Notes: generated from the sequence alone by a model not told the origin. A stretch of DNA of 64,000 nucleotides from Rhodobacterales bacterium HKCCE4037 (GCA_015689645.1 WVSM01000003.1:124001-188000); one strand, 5' to 3'; shown: positions 9,137 through 17,973, counted from the stretch's first letter. Made by a program: numbers and translations.

Positions 9137-9946
9137 ATGGACCCTGCTCGCCTGAAGGGAAAGAACATCATGATCACCGGTGCCGCACGCGGCATGGGTG
9201 CGGCAAATGCCGAAGCCTTCGCGGCGCAGGGCGCAAATGTCTGCGTCGGCGATCTCGACGAAGCGGCGGCGCAGGAAGTGGCAGACCGCATCAACGCCGC
9301 CGGCAACGGCAAGGCCGTTGCCATCCGCATGGATGTGACCAAGCGCGCGGACAATGCCGCAGCCGTCGCCGCGACGGTCGAGGCCTTCGGTTCGATCAAC
9401 GTCGGCCTGTTCAATGCCGGCCTCAACAAGCCCCGGTTCTTCATGGATATCGATGAAGACAACTGGGACATGATCATGAACGTCAACACCAAGGCGATGT
9501 GGCTTGGCATGCAGGAAACCGCGCGCCAGATGATCGCGCAGGGTCCGATGGAGGATCATCCCTACAAGCTCATCAACGTCGGCTCCATCGCGTCGCGCAA
9601 ACCGCTCGTGGACGTGACGGTCTACTGCACCTCGAAATACGGGTGCCTCGCGCTGACAGAATGCGGCGCTCTGGGTCTGGCCGAGCACAACATCACCGTC
9701 AACGGCTATGCCCCCGGCGTCGTGGTGACCCCGTTGTGGGAACAACTCGACAAGGACCTTGTGGAGATCGGCTTCAAGGAACGCGAGGGCCAGGCCTACG
9801 ACGACATCGTCGCCAACAACCTTGTGATCAAGCGCGTGTCCTATCCCGATGACATCACCGGCACCGCGTCTTTCCTCGCCTCGAACGACAGCGATTACAT
9901 GACCGGCCAGATGATCTCCATCGACGGCGGCTGGGTCACCAAGTGA
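9137..9946 (+). CDS. SDR-family oxidoreductase
   Basis: 269 residues, classical SDR with TGAARGMG at the N-terminus, FNAGLNKP, the catalytic GSIAS...YCTSK and the C-terminal IDGGWVTK. ATG 9137 is preceded by GGGAGG at 6 nt; the start is 10 nt after the regulator stop, so both are probably co-transcribed. It is a diverged paralogue of the SDR at 5253-6059. Having one SDR on each side of the divergent control region suggests two successive alcohol oxidations, or oxidation of stereoisomers of one substrate. Cofactor preference cannot be decided from what I see. Confidence 0.93.
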   Translation: MDPARLKGKNIMITGAARGMGAANAEAFAAQGANVCVGDLDEAAAQEVADRINAAGNGKAVAIRMDVTKRADNAAAVAATVEAFGSINVGLFNAGLNKPRFFMDIDEDNWDMIMNVNTKAMWLGMQETARQMIAQGPMEDHPYKLINVGSIASRKPLVDVTVYCTSKYGCLALTECGALGLAEHNITVNGYAPGVVVTPLWEQLDKDLVEIGFKEREGQAYDDIVANNLVIKRVSYPDDITGTASFLASNDSDYMTGQMISIDGGWVTK

Positions 9947-10014
9947 CCGCCAAAACCCACTGACACTTTGCAACACGCACGGGTGCGCGGGATCGCACCC
10001 AAAGGGAGTATCCG

Positions 10015-11313
10015 ATGTCTCGCGCACTCATGCCCAACATGCTCACCCCTCAGGACCTGGAACCCAACTGGGAGTGGCGCGACCGCATCCCCGCCTGGGG
10101 CCACAGCTCGGTCGATTTCGAACGCCGGATCGACCACGATCGCCTGCGCCGTTACCGGCTGGCACGGACCCGGCAATCGCTGCAGAACTCCAACGCAGGC
10201 TCGCTGTTGCTGTTCGATGTGAACAACATCCGCTACGTCACGGCCACCAAGATCGGCGAATGGGAACGGGACAAGATGTGCCGGTTCTGCCTGCTGACCG
10301 GCGATGACAGCCCATATGTCTGGGATTTCGGCTCGGCCGCCGTGCATCACAAGCGCTATTCCGACTGGCTGGAACCCGATCACTGCCTGGCGGGGGTGGT
10401 CGGGATGCGGGGGACGATCCCGCCCGATTTCGGCCTGATGCAGAAATACGCCAAGATGATCGCGCAGCTGATCAGGGATGCGGGCATGGCGGACATGCCC
10501 GTGGGTGTGGATTACGCCGAAACCGCGATGTTCCATGCGCTGCAGGAGGAAGGCATCCACGTGGTCGACGGCCAGCAGATCATGCTGGCGGCGCGGGAGA
10601 TCAAGAACTGGGACGAGATCCAGCTTCTGACGCAGGCGGCCAGCATGGTCGATGGCGTCTACCACATGATCTACGAGGAGCTGAAACCCGGCGTCCGCGA
10701 GAACGACATCGTCGCGCTGTCCAACAAGATGCTCTACGAAATGGGCTCGGACGACGTGGAGGCGATCAACGCCATCTCGGGCGAGCGGTGCAACCCGCAT
10801 CCGCACAACTTCACCGACCGGTATTTCCGGCCCGGGGACCAGGCGTTCTTCGATATCCTGCAAAGCTACCAGGGCTATCGCACCTGCTATTACCGGACCT
10901 TCAACATCGGCCGGGCAACGCCGTCGCAGAACGATGCCTACGTGAAGGCGCGGGAATGGATCGATGCCTCGATCGAGATGATCAAGCCGGGCGTCACCAC
11001 CGACAAGGTGGCGGAGGTCTGGCCGACGGCGGAGAGCCTCGGGTTCCCGAACGAGGACGCGGCCTTCGGTCTGCAATTCGGACACGGCCTGGGGCTGGCG
11101 CTGCACGAGCGGCCGATCATCAGCCGGGCGATCAGCCTGGATCACCCGATGGAGATCCAGACCGGCATGGTCTTCGCGCTGGAGACCTACTGCCCGGCGA
11201 CGGACGGCTATTCGGCGGCGCGGATCGAGGAGGAGGTCGTGGTGACCGAGACTGGCTGCGAGGTGATCAGCCTGTTCCCGGCCGAGGACCTTCCGATCGC
11301 GAACCGATACTGA
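10015..11313 (+). CDS. M24-family (creatinase/prolidase fold) hydrolase with altered metal site
   Basis: 432 residues: an N-terminal creatinase-like domain (LLLFDVNNIRYVT) and a C-terminal pita-bread domain. The five M24 metal ligands can be traced: D280 (FFDILQSYQGYR), then C291 where the second Asp should be (spacing D-x10-D), H357 (FGHGLGLALHE), E390 (FALETY) and E405 (RIEEE). One of five ligands is therefore replaced, so it may be mono-metal or, like creatinase, metal-independent. Relatives include Xaa-Pro peptidases, creatinase, ectoine hydrolase and the DMSP lyase DddP; I cannot choose among them. It lies between the SDR and the dehydrogenase operon. Preceded by AAAGGGAG. Confidence 0.85.
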   Translation: MSRALMPNMLTPQDLEPNWEWRDRIPAWGHSSVDFERRIDHDRLRRYRLARTRQSLQNSNAGSLLLFDVNNIRYVTATKIGEWERDKMCRFCLLTGDDSPYVWDFGSAAVHHKRYSDWLEPDHCLAGVVGMRGTIPPDFGLMQKYAKMIAQLIRDAGMADMPVGVDYAETAMFHALQEEGIHVVDGQQIMLAAREIKNWDEIQLLTQAASMVDGVYHMIYEELKPGVRENDIVALSNKMLYEMGSDDVEAINAISGERCNPHPHNFTDRYFRPGDQAFFDILQSYQGYRTCYYRTFNIGRATPSQNDAYVKAREWIDASIEMIKPGVTTDKVAEVWPTAESLGFPNEDAAFGLQFGHGLGLALHERPIISRAISLDHPMEIQTGMVFALETYCPATDGYSAARIEEEVVVTETGCEVISLFPAEDLPIANRY

Positions 11314-11322
11314 ATCCGCGCC

Positions 11323-11380
11323 GTGTGCAAGCTTGCACACATGGGTCAAAGCACTGAAAACACGATACAATCGCGTTTTC
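11323..11380. promoter_or_regulatory. Two strong palindromes upstream of the 2-oxoacid dehydrogenase operon
   Basis: GTGTGCAAGCTTGCACAC (11323-11340) is a perfect 18 bp palindrome. At 11356-11380 lies a second, 25 bp, with arms GAAAAC/GTTTTC and inner CGAT/ATCG around a 3 bp centre and only one further mismatched pair. Neither has a following T-run that would make it a convincing terminator. They lie 87-144 bp before the E1 alpha start and are good candidates for regulator binding sites. Confidence 0.5.
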
Positions 11381-11466
11381 ATTAAGATTTTCGAAAGGTT
11401 TTGCGCAAGGCCCGGAAGGGCTTTGCGCCCTGGCGCGGTGCCAGGGGAACCGGCAGGGAGGACATC

Positions 11467-12459
11467 ATGGCCAAGGCCGCCACGAAGAAGACGAAATCGA
11501 ACGCCGACGACTACCTGCGGATGTACCGCCAGATGGTCCGCATCCGCACGTTCGAAGACAACGCGAACCAGCTTTACCTGTCGGCCAAGATGCCCGGCCT
11601 AACGCATATGTATTCCGGCGAGGAAGCCGTGGCCGTGGGCATCTGCGAGGCGCTGACCGACGACGACCGCATCACCTCCACCCACCGGGGCCACGGCCAT
11701 TGCGTCGCCAAGGGCGCCGAGTTCAAGGAGATGTTCTGCGAGCTTCTGGGCAAGGCCGAGGGCTATTGCCGGGGCAAGGGCGGGTCGATGCATATCGCCG
11801 ACCAGAGCCACGGCAACCTCGGCGCGAACGCCATCGTGGGTGGCTCCATGGGGATCGCCACCGGATCGGCGCTGCGCGCGAAACTCCAGGGCAGCGATGA
11901 CGTCACCGTCTGTTTCTTCGGCGACGGGGCGACGGCACAAGGCCTCTGGTACGAGGTGATGAACATGGCGGCGCTGTGGAAGTTGCCGGTGATCTATGCC
12001 TGCGAGAACAACGGTTACTCGGAATACACCAAGACCGAGGAGATCGCGGCAGGCTCCATCATGGCACGCGCCGAAGCCTTCGGGATCGAAAGCCACCAGG
12101 TCGACGGACAGGACGTGCTGGCCGTCAACGAGTTGACGCAGAAGCTAGTGGCGCGCGCCCGCAAGGGCGAGGGGCCGTTCTTCATGGAATTGATGACCTA
12201 CCGCTACCACGGCCACCACGTGGGCGACATCAACCGTGAATACTACCGCTCGAAGGACGAGGAAAAGGACTGGAAGGACAACCGCGACCCGATCATCCGC
12301 TTCCGCGCCTACCTCGTGGAACAGGGGATCGCGACGGAGGAAGAGATCGAGGCGATGAATGCCGAGATCGAGACCGACGCGGCAGAGGCGGTGGCCTACG
12401 CGGAGAAGGCCCCCTACCCGCCTGCCAACGAAGTCGACATGCACGTCTACGCGGATTGA
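11467..12459 (+). CDS. Thiamine-pyrophosphate-dependent dehydrogenase E1 component, alpha subunit (acetoin/pyruvate type)
   Basis: 330 residues. The TPP-binding motif GDGATAQG...N (GDG at FFGDGATAQG, then ENNGYSEYT) and the conserved HRGHGHCVAKG and GKGGSMHI stretches identify the alpha subunit of a 2-oxoacid dehydrogenase E1 (PdhA/AcoA group). This subunit decarboxylates or cleaves the substrate on TPP. ATG 11467 follows GGGAGG; a longer frame to 11401 is not conserved in style. It begins an operon with E1 beta, a lipoyl protein, aldehyde dehydrogenase and E2 catalytic protein. Lack of a linked E3 and the SDR context favour an acetoin-type ketol-cleaving system, but pyruvate-type activity is not excluded. 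Confidence 0.92.
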   Translation: MAKAATKKTKSNADDYLRMYRQMVRIRTFEDNANQLYLSAKMPGLTHMYSGEEAVAVGICEALTDDDRITSTHRGHGHCVAKGAEFKEMFCELLGKAEGYCRGKGGSMHIADQSHGNLGANAIVGGSMGIATGSALRAKLQGSDDVTVCFFGDGATAQGLWYEVMNMAALWKLPVIYACENNGYSEYTKTEEIAAGSIMARAEAFGIESHQVDGQDVLAVNELTQKLVARARKGEGPFFMELMTYRYHGHHVGDINREYYRSKDEEKDWKDNRDPIIRFRAYLVEQGIATEEEIEAMNAEIETDAAEAVAYAEKAPYPPANEVDMHVYAD

Positions 12460-12470
12460 GGAGAGAGACG

Positions 12471-13466
12471 ATGAGAGAGATCACCCTGTCCCAGGCCGTG
12501 AACGAGGCGCTGGCCGAGGAAATGCGGCGCGACGAGACGGTCTTCATCCTTGGCGAAGACGTGGCCGAGGCCGGCACGCCGTTCAAGGTCCTGTCCGGTC
12601 TTGTAGAAGAATTCGGCACCGACCGCGTCATCGACACGCCGATTTCCGAGCCCGGTTTCGTCGGCCTGGCCGTGGGTGCGGCGATGACCGGCGCGCGGCC
12701 GGTCGTCGACCTGATGTTCGGCGATTTCATCTACCTGGTGATGGATCAGCTCTGCAACCAGGCGGCGAAGCAGCATTATATGTCGGGCGGCAAGTTGCAG
12801 GTGCCGATGGTGCTGCGCACCAACATGGGCGCGACGCGACGCTCGGCGGCGCAGCATTCGCAATCGCTTCAGGCGCTGGTGGCGCATATCCCCGGGCTGA
12901 AGGTGGCGATGCCGTCCTCGGCCTACGAGGCAAAGGGCCTGATGAAGACCGCGATCCGGGACAACAACCCGGTCGTGATCTTCGAAGACAAGCTGATGTA
13001 CCAGGACAAGGCCCCGGTGCCCGAGGAGGAATACCTGATCCCCTTCGGAGAGGCGAACGTGAAGCGTGAAGGCCGTGACATCACGCTGATTGCGACCTCG
13101 TCGATGGTTCAGGTGGCCGAGAAGGCCGCCGTGATGCTGGCGAAAGAAGGGATCGAGGCCGAGGTCATCGACCCGCGCACCATCGTGCCGCTGGACGAGG
13201 AAACGCTGCTGGAGAGCGTGAAGAAGACCAGCCGAGCCATCGTCATCGACGAAGGACACCAGAGCTATGGCGTGACCGCCGAGATCGCCAGCCGCCTGAA
13301 CGAGAAGGTGTTCTATCACCTCGATGCGCCGGTGCTTCGGATGGGGGCCATGGACGTGCCGGTTCCGTTCAGCCCCGCGCTGGAGGACCTGACAGTGCCA
13401 ACACCCGAGGGCGTGGTCGAGAATGCGCGCAAGCTTTGCGCCGGGGAGATGATCCATGCCGCGTAA
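12471..13466 (+). CDS. Thiamine-pyrophosphate-dependent dehydrogenase E1 component, beta subunit
   Basis: 331 residues, transketolase-like pyrimidine-binding and C-terminal domains. ILGEDVAEAGTPFKV, DTPISEPGFVGLAVGAAMTG and RTNMGATRRSAAQHSQSL are hallmarks of PdhB/AcoB proteins, the last being the loop that shapes the active site. ATG 12471 follows GAGGAGAG 5 nt upstream and 11 nt after the E1 alpha stop. It forms an alpha2-beta2 E1 with 11467-12459 and transfers the acyl/acetaldehyde unit to the lipoyl arm of the next gene product. Confidence 0.93.
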   Translation: MREITLSQAVNEALAEEMRRDETVFILGEDVAEAGTPFKVLSGLVEEFGTDRVIDTPISEPGFVGLAVGAAMTGARPVVDLMFGDFIYLVMDQLCNQAAKQHYMSGGKLQVPMVLRTNMGATRRSAAQHSQSLQALVAHIPGLKVAMPSSAYEAKGLMKTAIRDNNPVVIFEDKLMYQDKAPVPEEEYLIPFGEANVKREGRDITLIATSSMVQVAEKAAVMLAKEGIEAEVIDPRTIVPLDEETLLESVKKTSRAIVIDEGHQSYGVTAEIASRLNEKVFYHLDAPVLRMGAMDVPVPFSPALEDLTVPTPEGVVENARKLCAGEMIHAA

Positions 13467-14811
13467 CGAAACCTCCGGTTTCAGGCCGCATGACGTGACC
13501 ATGCCCCAGCTCGGCATGGCGCAGGACGCGGGAAAGATCGTGTCCTGGCTGAAGGCGCCCGGAGACGCGGTGTCGAAGGGCGACGCGCTGTTCGAGGTGG
13601 AGACGGACAAGGCCGTGATGGAGGTGGAAGCGCCGGTTGACGGCTTTCTGACTGGCGTGAAGTACGGCGAAGGGGACGACGTGCCCGTCGGCCACCTCAT
13701 CGCGCGGATCAGCGACACGGCCGAGGCCGATGCGCCGGATGAAGATGGGGATGGGGACGACGCTGCACCGGATGAGCCGGACACCGGGTCCACTGCGGCC
13801 AATGACGCCCTGCCCGAGGGTCATTCGGTGACCATGCCGCAGCTTGGCATGGCGCAGGACAGCGGCCTTCTGGTCAACTGGCTGAAAGCGCCGGGTGACA
13901 AGGTTGCCGCCGACGACATCCTGTTCGAGGTCGAGACCGACAAGAGCACGATGGAAGTGACGGCGGGCCGCGATGGTTACCTGGCCGCGACGCTGGCCGA
14001 AGCGGGCGAGGAGGTGCCGGTGGGCGACCCGGTCGCGATCATTTCCGCCGGTGAGCCGGAGGCGCCCGTGGCCCGCTCGGTCAAGGATGCAGCGCCCCCC
14101 GCGCCACCTGTCGCGGTCGAGGACACGGCGGGTGAAGCGGCAGCGGAGGCGTCGCGACCGTCAGCGACACCTGCGCCGACAGGCACCGACGGGCGCGTTC
14201 TCGCGTCGCCCAAGGTGCGGCGGTTGGCGTTGCAGGACGGGCTGGACCTCGGGCTGCTGGTAAAGGCCGGCCATCCGCAACCGTTTCATGTCGCGGACCT
14301 CGACACTTTGCGCGACCTCGCGGCCACGCGTGAGGCGCCGGCGGCGCAAGCGTCGGCGGCAGGCGCCTCGCGCCGCCTCACGGCCACTTGCGCAACTGAC
14401 GGCACCCGGCAGTTCTGCGCCTGGGCGGCCGAGCGTCACGGGTTGACCGATGCCATGGCGGTGCTGGCCGGGCTTGCCGCCGCGAGCCTCGGGGCCGGGG
14501 ACGGCGTGACCGTCGCCGTGGAGCATGTCGATGCGTCGCGGACCTACGCCGTTCCACCGGGGCGCGGCCTGTCCGCCGTCGCCGAGAGCGACGAGGGCCC
14601 CGCGCTGATCCTGCGCGACCTGCGGGGCACGCGGCTGTCCGGCGTCGACATGGGGGCAGAGGACGCGCCGGTCCTGACGATCACGGATGACGGCGCGGGC
14701 CTTTCGATCACGCTTGAATGCGCCGTGGCGCAGCTGGACGCGCCTGGCGCGATCCGGCTTCTGACTGAATTCGCGGGCCGGATGGAGCAGCCGCTCCGCC
14801 ACCTGCTCTGA
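13456..14811 (+). CDS. Double-lipoyl E2-like carrier protein lacking acyltransferase active site
   Basis: 451 residues. Two lipoyl domains, lysines K52 and K163 in ETDK, are separated by an acidic D/E/P-rich linker; an Ala/Pro linker leads to a peripheral-subunit-binding-like segment (VLASPKVRRLALQDG) at about residues 245-285. The C-terminal 100 residues keep a faint acyltransferase-like pattern (LRDLRGTRLSGVDMG) but no HxxxDG/NG catalytic motif. The protein therefore looks like a swinging-arm scaffold. Its catalytic counterpart is encoded two genes downstream (16264-17139). It overlaps the E1 beta gene by 11 bp, with GGGGAG upstream. Confidence 0.88.
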   Translation: MPRNETSGFRPHDVTMPQLGMAQDAGKIVSWLKAPGDAVSKGDALFEVETDKAVMEVEAPVDGFLTGVKYGEGDDVPVGHLIARISDTAEADAPDEDGDGDDAAPDEPDTGSTAANDALPEGHSVTMPQLGMAQDSGLLVNWLKAPGDKVAADDILFEVETDKSTMEVTAGRDGYLAATLAEAGEEVPVGDPVAIISAGEPEAPVARSVKDAAPPAPPVAVEDTAGEAAAEASRPSATPAPTGTDGRVLASPKVRRLALQDGLDLGLLVKAGHPQPFHVADLDTLRDLAATREAPAAQASAAGASRRLTATCATDGTRQFCAWAAERHGLTDAMAVLAGLAAASLGAGDGVTVAVEHVDASRTYAVPPGRGLSAVAESDEGPALILRDLRGTRLSGVDMGAEDAPVLTITDDGAGLSITLECAVAQLDAPGAIRLLTEFAGRMEQPLRHLL

Positions 14812-14819
14812 CACATTGG

Positions 14820-16253
14820 ATGACCGACATGGACTATACCGACCTTTATATCGACGGCGAGTGGCGCAAGACGAGCGAGCGGTTCGACGTGATCAATCCC
14901 GCCACGGAGGAGGTGCTGGCCTCGGTCGCGTCGGCCGATATCGCCGATGCCGATGCCGCGCTTGATGCCGCCGAACGGGCGATGGCCGACTGGGCCGCGC
15001 GCAAGCCGCGCGAGCGGTCGGAGGTGTTGCGCCGCGCGTGGGAGCTGATGACCGAACGGCTGGATCATTTCGCGCATCTGATCACGCTGGAGAACGGCAA
15101 GGCCGGGGCGGATGCGAAGGGCGAGGCGACCTATGCCGCGGAGTTCTTCCGCTGGTTCGCCGAGGAAGCGGTGCGGGCGGACGGGCTGATCACCCACGCG
15201 CCCGCCAGCGGTGCGCGGATCGTCGTTCAACACAAGCCCGCGGGGCTTGCCGTGCTGGTCACGCCGTGGAACTACCCCGCCGCGATGGGCACGCGGAAGA
15301 TTGCCCCGGCGCTGGCGGCGGGCTGCGGTGTCATCATCAAGCCGGCCTCCGAGACGCCACTGACCATGCTGGCGCTGATGCCGCTGCTGGAAGAGGCGGG
15401 TGTGCCGAAGGGGCTGGTCAACGTGCTGCCCTCGAAACGGACCGGCGCGCTGGTCGATCACATGCTCCACGATCCCCGGGTCAGGGTGGTCAGTTTCACC
15501 GGCTCGACGGGGGTGGGGCGCAAGCTTCTGAAATCCGCCGCCGACCAGGTGCTGAAACCGGCCATGGAACTGGGGGGCAACGCGCCGGTCTTGGTGCTGA
15601 AGGATGCCGACATGGAGACGGCTATCGAGGGCACGATGCTCGCCAAGATGCGCAACCTGGGCGAGGCCTGCACGGCGGCGAACCGCATCTACGTGCACGA
15701 GAGCCTGGCCGACCAGTTCACCGAGAAGCTGACGGCGCGGATGTCGGCACTGAAGGTAGGCGACGGCACCGATCCGTCGGTCGATGTCGGACCGCTCGTG
15801 AATGCCGATACGCGGGACAAGGTGTCCGACTTCGTCGCTGACGCGCTTGCCAAGGGGGCGAAGCTCCATTGCGGCGGCACGGTTCCGAACGGCGTCGGTT
15901 ACTTCTATCCGCCCACCGTCATCTCCAACGTGCCCGAAACCGCCGATTGCGTGAACGACGAGATCTTCGGGCCGGTTGCGGCAATCCAGACCTTCGCGGA
16001 CGAGGAGGATGCCATCCGCCGCGCAAACAACACCGAATACGGCCTCGTCGCCTACGTATTCAGCCAGGATTTCAAGCGCGCGATGCAAGTCTGCGAGCGT
16101 CTCGATTACGGGATGGTGGGCCTGAACCGTGGCCTCGTCTCCGACCCGGCTGCCCCCTTTGGCGGCACCAAGCAATCGGGACTCGGGCGGGAAGGTGGCC
16201 ACGAGGGGATGCTCGAATTCATGGAAACCCAGTACATTTCGGCCGAATGGTGA
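14820..16253 (+). CDS. NAD(P)-dependent aldehyde dehydrogenase (succinate-semialdehyde dehydrogenase-like)
   Basis: 477 residues, usual length for the ALDH superfamily. TPWNYPAAMGTRKIAPAL, SFTGSTGVGRKL, the general base Glu in MELGGNAP and the catalytic Cys in NLGEACTAANR are present, and FGGTKQSGLGREGG ends the protein in GabD style. It lies between the two halves of a split E2, 8 nt after the first and 10 nt before the second, so it belongs to the same transcript. It probably oxidises the aldehyde released by the TPP enzyme, for instance acetaldehyde from an acetoin-type cleavage. An in-frame ATG at 14829 is an alternative start. Confidence 0.92.
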   Translation: MTDMDYTDLYIDGEWRKTSERFDVINPATEEVLASVASADIADADAALDAAERAMADWAARKPRERSEVLRRAWELMTERLDHFAHLITLENGKAGADAKGEATYAAEFFRWFAEEAVRADGLITHAPASGARIVVQHKPAGLAVLVTPWNYPAAMGTRKIAPALAAGCGVIIKPASETPLTMLALMPLLEEAGVPKGLVNVLPSKRTGALVDHMLHDPRVRVVSFTGSTGVGRKLLKSAADQVLKPAMELGGNAPVLVLKDADMETAIEGTMLAKMRNLGEACTAANRIYVHESLADQFTEKLTARMSALKVGDGTDPSVDVGPLVNADTRDKVSDFVADALAKGAKLHCGGTVPNGVGYFYPPTVISNVPETADCVNDEIFGPVAAIQTFADEEDAIRRANNTEYGLVAYVFSQDFKRAMQVCERLDYGMVGLNRGLVSDPAAPFGGTKQSGLGREGGHEGMLEFMETQYISAEW

Positions 16254-16263
16254 GGAGCAAGAC

Positions 16264-17139
16264 ATGACCACCATTTCTGCAAGCCCCACGACCCGCAAGC
16301 TGGCCCTCGAAAGAGGCGTCGATCTGGAAGCACAGGCGCGCAAGTTGGGGCGATCGACCATGGGGCCCGAGGATCTGGATGACGCGCCGCAAACCGCGCC
16401 GGGCGGCGACGTCTCTTATTGGGATGTGGACCACGCGGCATACGGTCCGGTCACGGTCGAGCCGATGAACCGCTTTGCACAGGTTGCTGCACGCAACCTT
16501 GCCGCGGCGCAGACGCTGATCCCTGCAGTCACGCACCACGACCGCGCCGATGTGACGGCCATCGAAGCCCTGCGCAAAGGCTGGAAATCCGAGGCTGCGT
16601 CGCGCGGCGTGAAACTGACCGCGCTGGCGTTCCATGTCGTCGCGCTGGCGCGTGTTCTGAGGGAGTTTCCAAAGTTCAATGCCTCGCTTTCGTCGGACGG
16701 AACGCAGCTGATCCTGAAGGATTACGTGCATATCGGCATCGCGGTGGACACGCCGCACGGCCTGATGGTGCCGGTGATCCGCAACGCCGACCGCAAGGGG
16801 CTTTGGCAGATCGCAGGGGAAATCACCGATCTTGCCGCCCGTGCGCAGGCCCGCAAGATCGGACCGGACGAGATGGGCGGCGCGTCGATGACGATCACCA
16901 ATCTCGGCGGCATCGGCGGCACAGCGTTCACGCCGATCGTCAATCCGCCGGAGGTGGCCATCCTGGGGCTGACGCGAACCGAGACGGTCACGGTCTGGAG
17001 CGGGGCGGAGCCGAGGCCAGTGCCCATGGTTCCACTGGATCTTTCCTATGACCATCGTGTCATCAACGGGGCGGATGCCGCCCGGTTTCTGAAGCGGTAT
17101 TCCGACTATATCGGTGAGCCTAGAAACCTGCTGGTCTGA
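16264..17139 (+). CDS. 2-oxoacid dehydrogenase E2 catalytic (acyltransferase) protein without lipoyl domain
   Basis: 291 residues. A short subunit-binding-like N-terminus (SPTTRKLALERGVDLEAQA) is followed by the full CoA-acyltransferase domain: VTHHDRADVT, HIGIAVDTPHGLMVPVI, TNLGGIGGTAFTPIVNPPE and the catalytic DHRVINGADAARF. Asn in place of the common Asp after HRVI also occurs in the characterised Azotobacter vinelandii E2p, so the enzyme is probably active. No lipoyl domain is present, so it must use the arms carried by the 13456-14811 protein. ATG 16264 follows GAGGAG at 6 nt. Last gene of the dehydrogenase operon. Confidence 0.92.
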   Translation: MTTISASPTTRKLALERGVDLEAQARKLGRSTMGPEDLDDAPQTAPGGDVSYWDVDHAAYGPVTVEPMNRFAQVAARNLAAAQTLIPAVTHHDRADVTAIEALRKGWKSEAASRGVKLTALAFHVVALARVLREFPKFNASLSSDGTQLILKDYVHIGIAVDTPHGLMVPVIRNADRKGLWQIAGEITDLAARAQARKIGPDEMGGASMTITNLGGIGGTAFTPIVNPPEVAILGLTRTETVTVWSGAEPRPVPMVPLDLSYDHRVINGADAARFLKRYSDYIGEPRNLLV

Positions 17140-17304
17140 GGCGCAGCCGCCAAAACCATGAGACGAAACCAGTCGAACCGAGAAACTCAGTTCAACCTGC
17201 GACGCGGTATCTTCGATTGGAACACCGCGCCCGGCACGTTTTCGGCGTTCTTCATCCTGCCCAGGCGCTCCAGACCGTTCGGATTTCGTCCGATGCGACG
17301 CCCA

Positions 17305-17973
17305 TCATCTGAGTGCCTTGTGTGAAAGCCCGAGCCGGATCTGACCCAGGGCCATGCTCACGGCGGCCTGCGTCGGTTCGACGACTGGAAGGCCGGTCGC
17401 GTCTTCAAGCGGTTCGCGGAACCGGGCCATACCGGCACATCCCATGATCAGGACGTTCGCGCCATCTTCGTCGCGCAGGCGTTTGCCGGTCGCGATCATC
17501 GCATCAAGGCTTTTGTCGTCTGACGCCAGGTCGGCGACACCCAGCCCAAGCGCGCGATCGCCGGCCAGTCGATCCAGTACGCCCATCGCACCAAAGGCGC
17601 GCAGGTGGCGCGGGATCGAGGCGGGCAGGATGGCAATCACGCCAAATCTCTGACCCAGGGTCAGCGCGGTCATGACCGCCGCCTCCTGGATGCCGACCAC
17701 GGGCAGGGACGTCTGATCGCGCAGGGCGTGCAGGCCCGGATCTCCGAAACAGGCGATCACGTACCCGGCGGCGTCATCCTGATCGGCGGCCAGGGCCAGC
17801 ATCGGCGCAATCGTCAGATCGGCCTGCCGCTGCGATTCAATGCCGGCCGGACCCTCTGCCAGGGTGAGGCAACGGATGGGAATCCCGAATCTGCGCAGGG
17901 GATCGACCGCCGCGTCGATGCCGTCCGTCACCGTTTGCGAGGAATTCGGATTGATCACAACCAGAGGGTTCAT
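17305..17973 (-). CDS. Aspartate/glutamate (hydantoin) racemase family protein
   Basis: 222 residues of the Asp/Glu/hydantoin racemase family, which inverts an acidic alpha-carbon with two cysteines. Both are present: C75 in IACFGDPG and C179 in IMGCAGMA. The N-terminal VINPNSSQTVT is typical of hydantoin racemases. It overlaps the VOC gene by 4 bp (17970-17973) and that gene overlaps the hydantoinase, so the three are one unit. Likely role: racemising 5-substituted hydantoins so that the hydantoinase can use both enantiomers. Arylmalonate decarboxylase/maleate isomerase relatives have a similar Cys pair but fit the context less well. Confidence 0.88.
   Translation of the reverse strand: MNPLVVINPNSSQTVTDGIDAAVDPLRRFGIPIRCLTLAEGPAGIESQRQADLTIAPMLALAADQDDAAGYVIACFGDPGLHALRDQTSLPVVGIQEAAVMTALTLGQRFGVIAILPASIPRHLRAFGAMGVLDRLAGDRALGLGVADLASDDKSLDAMIATGKRLRDEDGANVLIMGCAGMARFREPLEDATGLPVVEPTQAAVSMALGQIRLGLSHKALR

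Noticed and set aside
16264-17139. Inactive E2 because of Asn in HRVINGA
   Set aside because: The Asn variant occurs in the characterised Azotobacter vinelandii E2p, so it does not indicate loss of activity.
17140-17304. Remnant gene between the E2 and racemase genes
   Set aside because: Short minus-strand frames can be read but none shows a convincing family match; it is a 165 bp convergent spacer.
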